The notes beneath the pieces are model-generated. The model made no database searches, was not told where the DNA came from, and saw only the letters and a list, made by a program, of their open reading frames with translations. From positions 15,315,611 through 15,379,610 of the forward strand of contig NC_092576.1 in the NCBI RefSeq assembly GCF_037975245.1: 64,000 nt of DNA, given 5' to 3'. The position numbers and the translations under genes are program-made. Positions 37,353 through 48,200 of the stretch are shown one piece after another (positions within the stretch are counted from its first letter, which is position 1; each line of letters opens with the position of its first letter). This stretch comes from Apostichopus japonicus (Eukaryota > Echinodermata > Holothuroidea > Aspidochirotida > Stichopodidae).

Positions 37353-38100
37353 CTTTTTGGTCTTGTTGTGGTGGTTCCTCAGTTTTGGGTTCCTCTACTA
37401 CCTCATCCCGTTGTTTCTCTCCCAGTGTTAACTCAATTGCTACATTGCCCTCCTCCTCCACATCTTTATTCTCCACGCTTATATTCACCAAATCGCCATT
37501 CTCCTCGGTGATGATGATATCCTGTTTGACCTCTTCTGGCTGTTCCTCTTGCTGTTCCTCTTGCTGTTCCTCTTGCTGTTCCTCTTGCTGTTCCTCTTGT
37601 GGTTCTTCTTCTTTTTCTTCTGTCTTTTTCTCAACCTCTTCTTCCTCCTCCTCCTCCTCCTCCATCTCCATCTTGTCCGCCTCCTCTTCAACTTTCTCTT
37701 CTTTTTCTTCTTCTTCTTCTTCTTCTTCCTCTGTTACTGCTGTTGCCTTCTCTTCCTCAGACGGCCACTGGATCGAGACGCCAGCCTCCACGCCGCCGAC
37801 CTTGACCTCCGCGATCGCTTCCTCGGCCACCGGTTCGCCCTCCGGTTCTTCGGCCTCGACCCCGTTCTCCGACGGTTCGAGGTCCTCCTCGCCCTGGTTC
37901 AGGATGTCGGCCAGCTCGTCGAGGTCGACCTTCTCCCTGGTCGGGGTGCACTCGTCGCTGGCGACGTTCTCGGCGACGATGTCCTCCTGCACCTCGATGT
38001 CCAGGTCTGCATTCCCCTCCCCCGCGATGATGACGAAGCCCTCACCGTCATTGGACTGGCGGGCGATATCGGCGTCTGACATGACGAAGTCTCGAAGAGC
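37353..38100 (-). CDS. Glutamate-rich disordered exon
   Basis: The acceptor CTTCCATCCTTTCGCAG ends at 38101 and the donor CAAAAAG|GTAAGAAG begins at 37352. The exon enters in phase 0 and leaves in phase 1 after 249 codons. Order: ALRDF-VMSDADIARQ, an acidic segment with hydrophobic spots (VDLDELADILNQGEEDL), long Glu runs, five QEEQ repeats, and a Thr/Glu-rich end. There is no domain or signal peptide. It is surely disordered and highly acidic. It fits after the giant exon (phase 0) and before the exon at 21984 or 19343 (phase 1). The first Met (38082) could instead start a protein if an untranslated exon is spliced on. The first two thirds use GC-rich codons, unlike the surrounding AT-rich DNA. 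Confidence 0.85.
37540..37599 (-). repeat. Five 12-bp repeats encoding QEEQ
   Basis: CTGTTCCTCTTG on the plus strand repeats five times without a change. Any expansion keeps the frame. Glu triplet runs follow at about 37610-37735. Confidence 0.9.
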
Positions 38101-38117
38101 CTGCGAAAGGATGGAAG

Positions 38118-38240
38118 TAAGTCCCAGGGTAAATAATGCCATGTACTACCAACAACAACAAAACACCAATCAACACCATTAAGTCCCAGGGTAAATAATG
38201 CCATGTACCAACAACAACAAAACACCAATCAACAACAACA
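38118..38240. repeat. 63-bp tandem duplication at an intron end
   Basis: AAGTCCCAGGGTAAATAATG, then CCATGTA, then CAACAACAACAAAACACCAA, occurs twice 63 bp apart. The first copy lies within 20 bases of the acceptor of the Glu-rich exon and could include its branch-point region. Confidence 0.85.
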
Positions 38241-38730
38241 ACTCTCCATTCAAAGAAAAGTTACACACGCGTATCCAAACATCTGCAATTTTTTTGTTTT
38301 GTTTTCCCTTAAATAAAGCAACACAGGTCTTCTCAAAATGAAGGACAAAAATAACTGCCAAACAAATCTATAATGCATGAAGAGAGTTTCATTAAACCAG
38401 AAAGTACTACCCCCAACCCTTCTGTCTACCAAACTAGGGAAAAAAGTATTCCACAATACAGACAAACGGTATAATAACAGTGTAATGAAAGCAATAAACA
38501 GATATGGTACTACCACTGCTAGAATGAGTGACGTATATATGAACCTGTTAGCACTACAGCACACGAACGGTCGTTAATACGATGACTGTTACTGTAAGCT
38601 GCACACTGCAAGAGAACTTCCCGTGCAGTCTCGTACCTATCAGCTAACCTACCGATTGACAGTACAGTACAGGTGACACTCGATTTGACAGGATAAACTA
38701 AAATCTGATTTGGGTTTCAAAAACTCTCTA

Positions 38731-38820
38731 CTAATCGCTGAACTCCAACCGAATCTCATCCAACGACGTACGTTCTGAATTCGTTGCAGTGTTATAGCAA
38801 CGGACGGTCGGGACTTCCAC
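38731..38820 (-). CDS. Possible alternative last exon of the giant-exon transcript
   Basis: A strong acceptor (TTTCCTCTCTCTAG) is followed in phase 0, the phase left by the giant exon, by 29 sense codons (VEVPTVRCYN ... DEIRLEFSD) and TAG at 38733-38731. The peptide has a normal, non-repetitive composition in a region that otherwise shows only stops. If used, the giant-exon protein ends here and is a separate product from the LIM protein. I see no AATAAA close behind the stop, and the next donor-like site (CG|GTAGGTTAG) lies about 80 bases on. Confidence 0.5.
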   Translation of the reverse strand: MEVPTVRCYNTATNSERTSLDEIRLEFSD

Positions 38821-38928
38821 CTAGAGAGAGGAAACGCGTGACCGCTCTGATCGACATGGGAAATGGGTGAATCTGCCTGGTTTTTCCTGTTTGACATATA
38901 TACATTCAGAGCCAATAGCAGGAGGCCT

Positions 38929-39276
38929 GGCTTCCTGGAAGATCAGCAGTTTATATTTATATTTAAACATATATGCCAGTGAAATGGTTACCAAATGTGA
39001 CTGCTGGGCGTACGTGGAAAAGGGTGGAAACGGGTTTCTGATAACGGCTTTTTTGGGTAATGTGTAGATTAGCGATCAGGAAACATGAATATTCAACAGG
39101 GTGGCTTCCTGGAAGCTCAGCAGTTTATATTTATATATCAACATATATGCCAGTGAAATGGTTATCAAATGTGACTGCTGGGCGTACGTGGAAAAGGGTG
39201 GAAACGGGTTTCTGATAACGGCTTTTTTGGGTAATGTGTAGATTAGCGATCAGGAAACATGAATATTCAACGGGGT
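38929..39276. repeat. 174-bp tandem duplication
   Basis: GGCTTCCTGGAAG to CATGAATATTCAAC occurs twice with period 174 (starts 38929 and 39103) and only a few differences, so it is recent. Confidence 0.9.
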
Positions 39277-41882
39277 GGAGATTGTTCCTTATTACTATGA
39301 ACAGACTGGTACATCTTTGGCTAAAGTTGCAAACTTGTGTAAGAAGCAATAGTTATGACTATGTGTGTCGACGATCCCAGTGCCAGTCACTCACTCGCCC
39401 TACTCGCACACCCCTACCACCAAATGGTTAAAGCTCAGGGCAAAAAGTATGTTGTTGGTTTTTTTCTCCCTCCAGTAATTAGTAGTGGATGCATAATTTA
39501 ACAAACCAGTACTAAATAGATATGAAAATCTGAAAAGCCCTGGTCAAATTAATCTTAAAGCAGGACATACATGCTAAATGACTTGACTAAAAAAACTTTC
39601 AAATACTTTGTTTGAAATCCATACGATTCGTGCTGCTGTAAAAAATCCACCCACAGTGTCAAATGAATGACACGCTTAATAGATAAATACTTGTGGTAGT
39701 TATGAATTCATCAGATTAATTACAAATAGTTTACTAATTCGCTTCCTGGAGACGGTCGAATGAGTTTGGTGGATAGGACATGGTGGAGCGAGGGTATATC
39801 TTACACCTTATTTATAATGTAACTGTATCTGATCAATTGCAGTTGCATTCACAGAGGGCTTGTATCGGTATGCTTGCCTCCTTCTTGCCCTTCCCCCCCC
39901 CCCACGCATTGATGCTCCTGATTTTATGACAATTGCAATACAATGCACGTACGATTGACGTTAACAGACATGACAGACGCTATGTAATTAACACAATATA
40001 TACAGTCTTTGTCTCTAACATGGAAGCCACAAAATCTGTACTTCATCCCTACAGTATTTCATGCCATCCCTAGTAAATAACCCACTCTCCCCCCCCTCTT
40101 CATCCCCAACCCCTTCCAGATTAACAGGAAGGAATTAACGGTATCCTTACAAACTTCTCTTGTTTCGTGAAGTTTTGAAGTAGGAATTCACTTCTCTCGT
40201 ATAAATACAGAATGCTGTCACTTGACATTAAAATAGAGAGTCATAACCCCCACCAATCCACCTCCCCCACCCTTCGCCCCCCCCCTCCTGTCCTCTTTAT
40301 CAAACTATCCCCAAACTGCACACATTGCATCCCAACCAAAACATATCGACTAGTTACCTAAACTTTTTGCAATGTTTACATACAATAAATTGGTTGAGTT
40401 AGTTTATTACATACCTCTTTTATTAGTAGAGCCATATCCATGCCAGAAAGAAAATAATTTTCTGAGGAATTAATTACTGTGAGATAAACGGATTCTACTT
40501 AAACCACTTTACGGTAGGAATCCTTTTGATAATCACAAAGCAATGGCACACTATTGGTATATAACAGCACAGTATGGAAGGCTACAGTATAGGCTCACAG
40601 GCTCATCGCTGCTATGTTCAGCAAAGTCAAAATAACATTCATCAGCAAAATTGACTGCTCAGTTAATTGGCTTATTTTCAAGTCTATCAGAAGAAAACCT
40701 TCCTGATCCTTTCTTGTCGCCCGAGAAAAGTTTCGAGTACGAAAATCGATACAAGGTGGCATCTCTAATGGAAGGAACAAATTATTTTTATCACAATTCG
40801 GACCGCAAGAAAAGTATATCGGCACTTGAGAATATAAAAAAAATATTAAAAATTTTGAAATGTCAAATTCAAGAATAAATGTCTCCTAATTCCATTCCAA
40901 ATAAAACATGATTCCCCCCAAAAATGGGGAAACTTTCACGAGAGAAGTACAAAAGTTTGTTCCTATCAGAGACATATCAGGCGAGGAAAATGGAGACGCA
41001 CAGTTATAGAGAAAACATAGTAAATCTCGCACATAAAGTTCCAATGTAATGATCCCTTGTGCTGTACTGTACGTCTGCAACACCATTGAGACTATCACTA
41101 TCAAAAGACTTAGGTTTCCGTTTTATTCTTAAATACTTTCCGTTCAGAAAAGTTTCCACTCGTTCGTCATGACTTCTAAGTTTCTTTTGAATACTATTAA
41201 TTAAGACAACAGCACAAAAATACAGAGTTCTTTTAATGATATAGTCAAATATATTCCAGCAGTCAAAAGTTAAGACACCACCCTGTCAGATTGGCTCTGG
41301 GATGTGTGTTAACGGTACGGGTGCAAGTACTGAAACTTCCAGAATTATACTAGCTTCTCCAAAAAACAAAAACAACGACAGTCGAAAAAGGGAGTGGTGA
41401 TGGTAGAAACATCACGTGCAGTATTTTGGATGATGATGATGATGATGCTAGGGAATTGTCATACAAACTTCCTACCAGTAACTCTCCGGCCATTAAAGGA
41501 TGGTATATATTGATGCTATCCTGGTAGCTGTACGTACGACACAGAATTGACGATAGTTTCTGAACAGAGACTTTCTGTCTGGTGTTTCAGATGAGATAAA
41601 GAATATATACAGAATGTCGTGAAAGTACTGGCAGCTCACCGACTCCGTTCAAGAGTGTAAGATTGCCATCGACATTGTAGTCTATATAATTACTGTATGT
41701 GCTACTGCACTGCAGACCTGTTGAATGTGGGTATAATGTTCACATGCCTGCGTGAGTAGAAACTACAGTAGAGTCTGGGCTTTATACAGTGTATCGAGTA
41801 CAGCTGGGCTCTACGCCCGAGTTACGAGCAATAGTTGCATCGGTATATCTATCTAGATACTGGATTTCTTCAGGTACAATAT

Positions 41883-42476
41883 GTGAGTACAGATCCCCGA
41901 GTATCATATGAGTACAAATCCATGAGTACCATATATGAGTACAGATTCATGAGTACCATATGAGTACAAATCCATGAGTACCATATATGAGTACAGATTC
42001 ATGAGTACCATATGAGTACAAATCCATGAGTACCATATATGAGTACAAATCCATGAGTACCATATATGAGTACAGATTCATGAGTACCATATGAGTACAA
42101 ATCCATGAGTACCATATATGAGTACAGATTCATGAGTACCATATGGGTACAAATCCATGAGTACCATATATGAGTACAAATCCATGAGTACCATATATGA
42201 GTACAGATTCATGAGTACCATATGAGTACAAATCCATGAGTACCATATATGAGTACAAATCCATGAGTACCATATATGAGTACAGATTCATGAGTACCAT
42301 ATGAGTACAAATCCATGAGTACCATATATGAGTACAGATTCATGAGTACCATATGGGTACAAATCCATGAGTACCATATATGAGTACAAATCCATGAGTA
42401 CCATATATGAGTACAGATTCATGAGTACCATATGAGTACAAATCCATGAGTACCATATATGAGTACAGATCCACAA
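41883..42476. repeat. ATGAGTACCATAT minisatellite with ~210-bp higher-order period
   Basis: Half-units CATGAGTACCATATATGAGT-ACAGATT and CATGAGTACCATATGAGTAC-AAATC alternate. The rare variant ATATGGGTAC occurs twice, 210 bp apart, with matching surroundings, which shows a recent block duplication. The minus-strand frame through it is a by-product. Confidence 0.95.
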
Positions 42477-42519
42477 TGGCGAGGATGAAGACATGCTGAC
42501 TACTGTATGCTAGATGGCA

Positions 42520-42990
42520 TATGAACTCACTTCAGGTCTCAGATACAGTGCTTAAGTATGATGGCATACACGTCTTCTATACAGTACTTAAGTATGATGG
42601 CATATGAACTCACTATACACATCTTCTATACAGTACTTAAGTATGATGGCATATATATGAACTCACTATAAACGTCTTCTGTACAGTGCTTAAGTATGAT
42701 GGCATATACAGTACTCGCTATATACACGCCTTCTATACAGTACTTAAGTTTGATGGCACATATATGAACTCACTTGTTACACAGTGTCTCATGTGTAAAA
42801 GTAAGTTGGCCTGACGTTTCGATCCTAGCAGGATCTTCTTCAGAGGCTAATTGAAGTGTCTTCTATACTTAAGTATTTACCATTACTGTGTAGGGCTTCA
42901 TGTCTTCGATACTGTACTTAAGTATGATGGCATATATATGAACTCACTAGTTTCACATTGTGTTCTATACAGTACTTTAGTATGTACATG
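42520..42990. repeat. ACTTAAGTATGATGGCATAT tandem repeat
   Basis: Seven or so copies of a 45-60-bp unit include CTTCTATACAGT, ACTTAAGTATGATGGCATA and GAACTCAC. The hammerhead-like segment at 42806-42850 interrupts the array. Confidence 0.8.
42806..42850 (-). ncRNA. Degenerate hammerhead-ribozyme-like motif
   Basis: On the minus strand the order is GCCT, CUGAAGA, A, GATCC-TGCTA-GGATC, GAAAC, GUC, AGGC. This matches a type I hammerhead: stem I (GCCT/AGGC, extended by UU/AA past one mismatch), the CUGANGA box, a perfect 5-bp stem II, the GAAA box and a GUC cleavage triplet. Two departures suggest decay or need of a dimer: one extra A before stem II, and almost no stem III. Such minimal motifs are known from Penelope-like retroelements. 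No PLE reverse transcriptase is seen nearby. Confidence 0.45.
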
Positions 42991-44049
42991 TACCATTACT
43001 GTGTCTACAGGGCATTGACGGTGGTATACAGTGTGACTAGTTTTAGCAGAGCTTTGATCCATATCCTAGCTACCACAACAAATTTGCCTACCATTTTAAC
43101 TACAAAAGGTAATCAAAACAATTAATGAATGTTGACGGTAGTCAGTAGATATTGTACGTACACATATAGAGGTCTACATGTGATATACATAGATATAAGA
43201 GAGACAAGACAAGCCTGTAACCTTTTAAATATATAGCCATTCCTAGAAGGGTAGATTAATTATATGAATGCACCCTACACTATAGGAAAGCAAGGTTATT
43301 CATTTCAAGTGCTGATGTTATATCCTCGGACTGTGTTTGTTACACCTTGTGTTCACACACATTATAATAGCTGTGAACGATTCAAGTAGTCATGAACATG
43401 TATACTCACACATATACAGATCTCTATAATGTGTAACAGTATAAATGGGTCTTACAGTTTTGAAAAGCTTTCAGTGCATACTTCCACGGCAAACACAACA
43501 TATGTGGCAGTGTATAACAGTTAGCTGTGTACAGTGGAATATGTGAAGATAGCTCTGGTAAATAGGTACAGTATATTGCAATTGACAGTTTGTTTTTTGT
43601 TTTGTTTTCATGGAAGGAGATTTGTCTCATACACCCACAAAAATTGTATTTAACAAGAGTAGGTTGAAAGGTTCACGACACATTTATAGTCACAGCTGCT
43701 GTCAGATGTGAACGACCCTGGAGAAAACTGTATATAACATTATGTTACAGTTGTAGATCTCTGTCTGTCAGACTGTGTCACAAACCAATAAATTTTCAAT
43801 TTTGTCTTTATATTTTGCTAGTCTTCAAGGCTCTTCTATCCATGGTTCAAATTCGACAGTATTGGATAAAGTCAATCACGCATGAGCACTTGGCATGTAC
43901 AGACCCATCCATAATTCATTCCATAACACTCAATCTGTCTGTGCTTGCATGGTACCAGCATAAACATCAGCTCAGCTTTCAGATATTTATATCAAGCAGA
44001 AAGCTACCTGTTCCATAAAATAAAATTAAAAACTGGGTACAGGATTTAA

Positions 44050-44404
44050 AGGGTGTGAAGACTCACGCACAAAGAAACTTCTCATGCTGGTAATCTGACC
44101 GAGTTTCGAATGAGGTGTAACAGAAGTGTTTGACACCACCATTGATCCCAGAAAATACACACACAGCTTGCTACCGTCGGTAATTAGACACTAGTGTACA
44201 GTCAGTACATACAGCTGCGGTCAATACCCACAACACAGTGTAAATAGTAGTGATGGACATCTCAGGTCTAGATAAAAGATAACAAGGTATCACGTTTCAT
44301 TAAGTACTGTCTGCATTTTGTAGCGACAAGAACAAAATGTCACTTGCAAGCAAAGTTAACTTTTTCAGATGGCCGCACCCGGTTTGGGCGAGTCTTCAAA
44401 GCCT
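44050..44404 (+). mobile_element. TTAA-flanked MITE, copy 2
   Basis: It has the same family and orientation as copy 1, is 355 bp long and has TTAA at 44046-44049 and 44405-44408. It shares AGGGTGTGAAGACTC at one end and GCGAGTCTTCAAAGCCT at the other, and the internal GCTTGCTACCGTCGGTAATT. It has small deletions relative to copy 1. Confidence 0.85.
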
Positions 44405-45227
44405 TTAAAATGCTTTACTGTACAAATGAGATCCCTAATTAAACTTTGCAAAGAATACAGTTAATTATAAAGAATATACAGGTTTTGCCATACTGTATGT
44501 GGGTGGACCTAGGGTGGGGTGATAGTGGCACTTTTAGTAGCAAGAGTGCATGACTCATATTTGTTCCATAGGGGTCTTCCAAACTGAACAGGAGTCTAAT
44601 GCAGTAATAGTGAGATCTTGAAATATGCCACATTTTTTCTAACCTCCACACAATCCTCCCACATGCACCCAACACTGCTCACCAACCTCTCCCAAACCCC
44701 TGTTCAGCCTGGCCACCTCTGCATAGCAGTGCTTTTTATGTAAAAAACTTAATTAACACTAATGAATACTAACTAAACAATTGGTTAATTTAGTTAATTT
44801 TGACAACCTAAAGTGCATTAATTGGTTAATTCGTTCATTTCAGTTTCACAAAATTGTACCTGGCATCGGTGTCTGAATGTCATGTGAAGTTACCATTTAA
44901 AAACTCTACACTCTCTGAATGAGGGGGTACTTTCAATACAGAGTCGTTTGAACCCACAGGATACATATAAACTGCAGTACTGTAGAAATATCTATGTCAG
45001 TTATTTTCAGGGCTCACATTCACTTTGTTCAAAGCCTATCATTTTTATTTCTCTCTTTTTACCAAAATTGAAACAAACTAGGCCGCTGAAATAAATATGC
45101 TTGAATTGCACGGATGCTCTATATCTGAATCAGCTAAATTGAACCAAGAATGCCTCAGACTAAACCTTGCTTTAAAGATTTGATTTGGTTAAAAAAAACA
45201 GTAGTAAAAGAAGTAAAAAATTCTTAC

Positions 45228-48200
45228 TGATGGAACCGGTAACTTGATACAGATGCATCGAGGGACAGCTATCGCATCGTGGACGATGACGTTCCTCTCT
45301 GGAGGGGGAGAGTACCCCAACTGGTTCGTCATCATAAATGAAAGGTAGATGTCTTGGTCCTCCCGTCTCCTCCTCCGCAGCAGCCCGACCTGGTTTCTCT
45401 GTTGGTCGCTCGTCCTCATTTTCCGCGTGGAGTTTCTCTTTATTCTATCGACCAACGGGTGAACTAAACCCCTGACCATAGCTTGACCTTGCCTACGGCC
45501 CATCTCTGACAAAGAGTCCTTCGTCCGGTAACCCCGACCATCTTCATCATCTCTTCTGACTTTTCTTGTCAGTCTGAATACATGCCATGGTCTCCAACCT
45601 CTGGACTTTTCCTTCTCTCCACTCGATCCGTCTATACCTGACGAGCCCGGCATCTCGTTTGGCATATCTGTGTGCTCCAGGAACTGGATCATATCGTCCA
45701 CTTTCCGGTGGTCCAGTTGTTTCTTTTCCGATACTGCTTGTACAGCGGTGACATCTTCCTCCTGTAATAAGCGAGGTGTTTCATTGCTCCTCTGTACCTC
45801 ACAAGAAGAAGCCATCGGCTCCCGATACTCCAGCCGGTATTCCTTATCAATCTCGGCCTCCACATGGGTCGGTTCAACTCTTACCTCATCGCCGAGGACC
45901 ATGAAATCCATGAATCCTTTCATAAACTTTGGTGTCTGTAATTTCATTCCCAAGAAGTTGTTGATACCATCCTCTGGAATGCTGGGCATCATCCTAGACA
46001 CGATTGTCGTGTCTGGAAGGAAAGAGTTATCATCGACCTTTTGTGAAACGTAGAAGAGGACATCTTGAACATGTTTGGTGTTTTGCAGGTTTCCGGCTTC
46101 GACAAGACTTTTCAGACTGTCTGCAATTTTATTCCACTCTTCCTCGTCCTTCTTCTGGTCGTCGGATACCACCATCTCCTGTGGGTACATCATGGCATCG
46201 ACACCATCTTCCAAATAGTTCAGGACTTCTTGGATTCTGAATGGATCTCTCCTCATCGGGTTGATCATCTGTCTGAGGCTTTGAAAAATTCCCCCAGTCT
46301 CCTCCTGAACGAGACATTCCTCTACTGCCTCTTCATCTTCTTTGAAATCTGTCTCATCGACTCCTCCACGGTCCAGAAATGGTAACTTTTCTCCAAGGGC
46401 ATCTGTCAATCTCAACTGCACTTCATTATTCCTCTGATCTTTCTCCTGCAGATTGTAATCTACTGAGTCGCTGCTAGTGACAGCCGGTTTCATCTTCTCT
46501 TTCCACGTCTCACTGCCATCAGGATGATTGACTAATTTCCAGAATTTCAGAGTATTCCTAAATTTTTGTTGATGCTCTTCAATCTCTTCCTTGGAAATGC
46601 CCTCCGATGTCTGGTCTGCAGGCAGACTTTCCTTGTTCTCCGGACACACTGACGAATCGACTCCTCTATCCCCACCTTGGTCTTTCTTTGTCATACATGG
46701 AACTAATTCATGGAATGTCTCTAAGCTACTGCTAACATATCTGCACTCGGACAACACATCCTTGCCATGACTATTTAAGTTGGAATGATCACCAAAAGGT
46801 TCATTCTCCACGACTGGAGAAATATTGATTACTTGTCCACTATTTTGTATTTCCTGCCTATAACCTATATCTGGCTGCTCTTTCAAAGGCCGTGCGTGAC
46901 TCGATGCTGTACTTTTTTTCAACACACGCACCAGTTTACTGATATTTGATGAAGGTGGAATCATTTCCATCTCCAACTCTTCTAGGAATGAAGGATCTTC
47001 CTTTTCCACTTCCATCTGCATTACAACTTCTTTGATTTTGTGTCTAAGATAATCTGCCTTTGATGGAAATCCATAGAATCCATCCCCTTGAGCACCAACA
47101 GGTTCCTCTGACATCATCGGTACCTTCTTTTCAGAAGAAGAGAAAATCCCCTTACCACTCGTTCTCTCTGTCGGTTGTGAATTTTTATGTTCGTCAGATT
47201 TATTAAACTCAGATTTCTCTTTCATTTTCTCGTTCAGACTTTGCTGATCCAGAGCTCCTTGAGAATCTGTCAGATTTTTTGTCACATCTTGTTTCATGTC
47301 CTCTGCAACTGATTTTCTCCCCCATCCAGGTAATTCATCTTCATGCAAGCTCTGAACCTGTTCAACATCTGCTTTTACAAACGGTGTGCAATCTGGTAGA
47401 CACATTTCTTCATTCACTAGTTTAGAACTTTGTACTTCTGTGGAGGGCTCTTGTAAATCGATATACAATGGTCGACTCCACGTGAGTTCTGAGTTATCTT
47501 TAGTATACTTATTCCGATCTGATCCCTTTATCTGTTCTTCAGGCTGAGATTTGCAAGATACATCTCCAAAAACAGCCTCCACTTCCAAATCTTCCTGTGG
47601 TCCGCCACCAGGCGACCCAATGTCTATTGTAACAGTACTGGACATCATGGAGGGATAGACGATTTCATTCTCTACTTCCAAATCTTCATGTGATCCGCCA
47701 CCAGATGACCCAACGTCAATTGTTACAGTACTGGACATCATGGAGGGGTAGGAGATTTCATTCTCTACTTCCAAATCTTCATGTGATCCACCACCAGACG
47801 ACCCAACGTCTATTGTCACAGAACTGGACATCTTGGAGGGATAGGAACTTTCATTATCTATATCAAGACATTGGTTTTCTGGTGCCATCATAACATAAAA
47901 GATATAATCATTGACCACATCTGGCATAACCTCTGATGCATTTTCCTTCTCTTCAGCATCTGGATGTACAACTTCATCGGAGGAACTATTAACAGATTCT
48001 CCTTCAGAAGATACCCTTTCGTATTGAACTGAGCTATGCGGTGAGCCAGGGTTAGGATCATTCTGAATATTATCGTCAACATATGACGGTGTGAGATCCG
48101 TACCAACCATGCTGCTGCCAACAAGAGTGTCATCACCACTTTCTAAACAGCTGTCTATTTGATCTTGAGTGATAGGACCAACCAGATCGATGACTAAGTC

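Larger units (their letters stand above)
38821..45227. other. Intron downstream of the giant exon
   Basis: It contains a 174-bp duplication, two minisatellite-type arrays, a hammerhead-like motif and a MITE, listed separately, plus cytosine-rich tracts near 39.9-40.3 kb. A plus-strand open frame at 40.65-40.88 kb has no start codon or splice support. Confidence 0.5.

Noticed and set aside
37385-38182. Plus-strand 265-codon Ser-rich frame and 176-codon Leu-rich frame
   Set aside because: Antisense shadows of the glutamate-rich exon, whose splice sites are on the minus strand.
40651-40878. Plus-strand 75-codon frame with a protein-like composition
   Set aside because: Lacks an ATG and a convincing acceptor, with a stop just upstream and no family recognised. 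It could be revisited with transcript data.
42288-42494. Minus-strand open frame with repeated LYSYMVLMDL
   Set aside because: By-product of the 25-27-bp minisatellite units.
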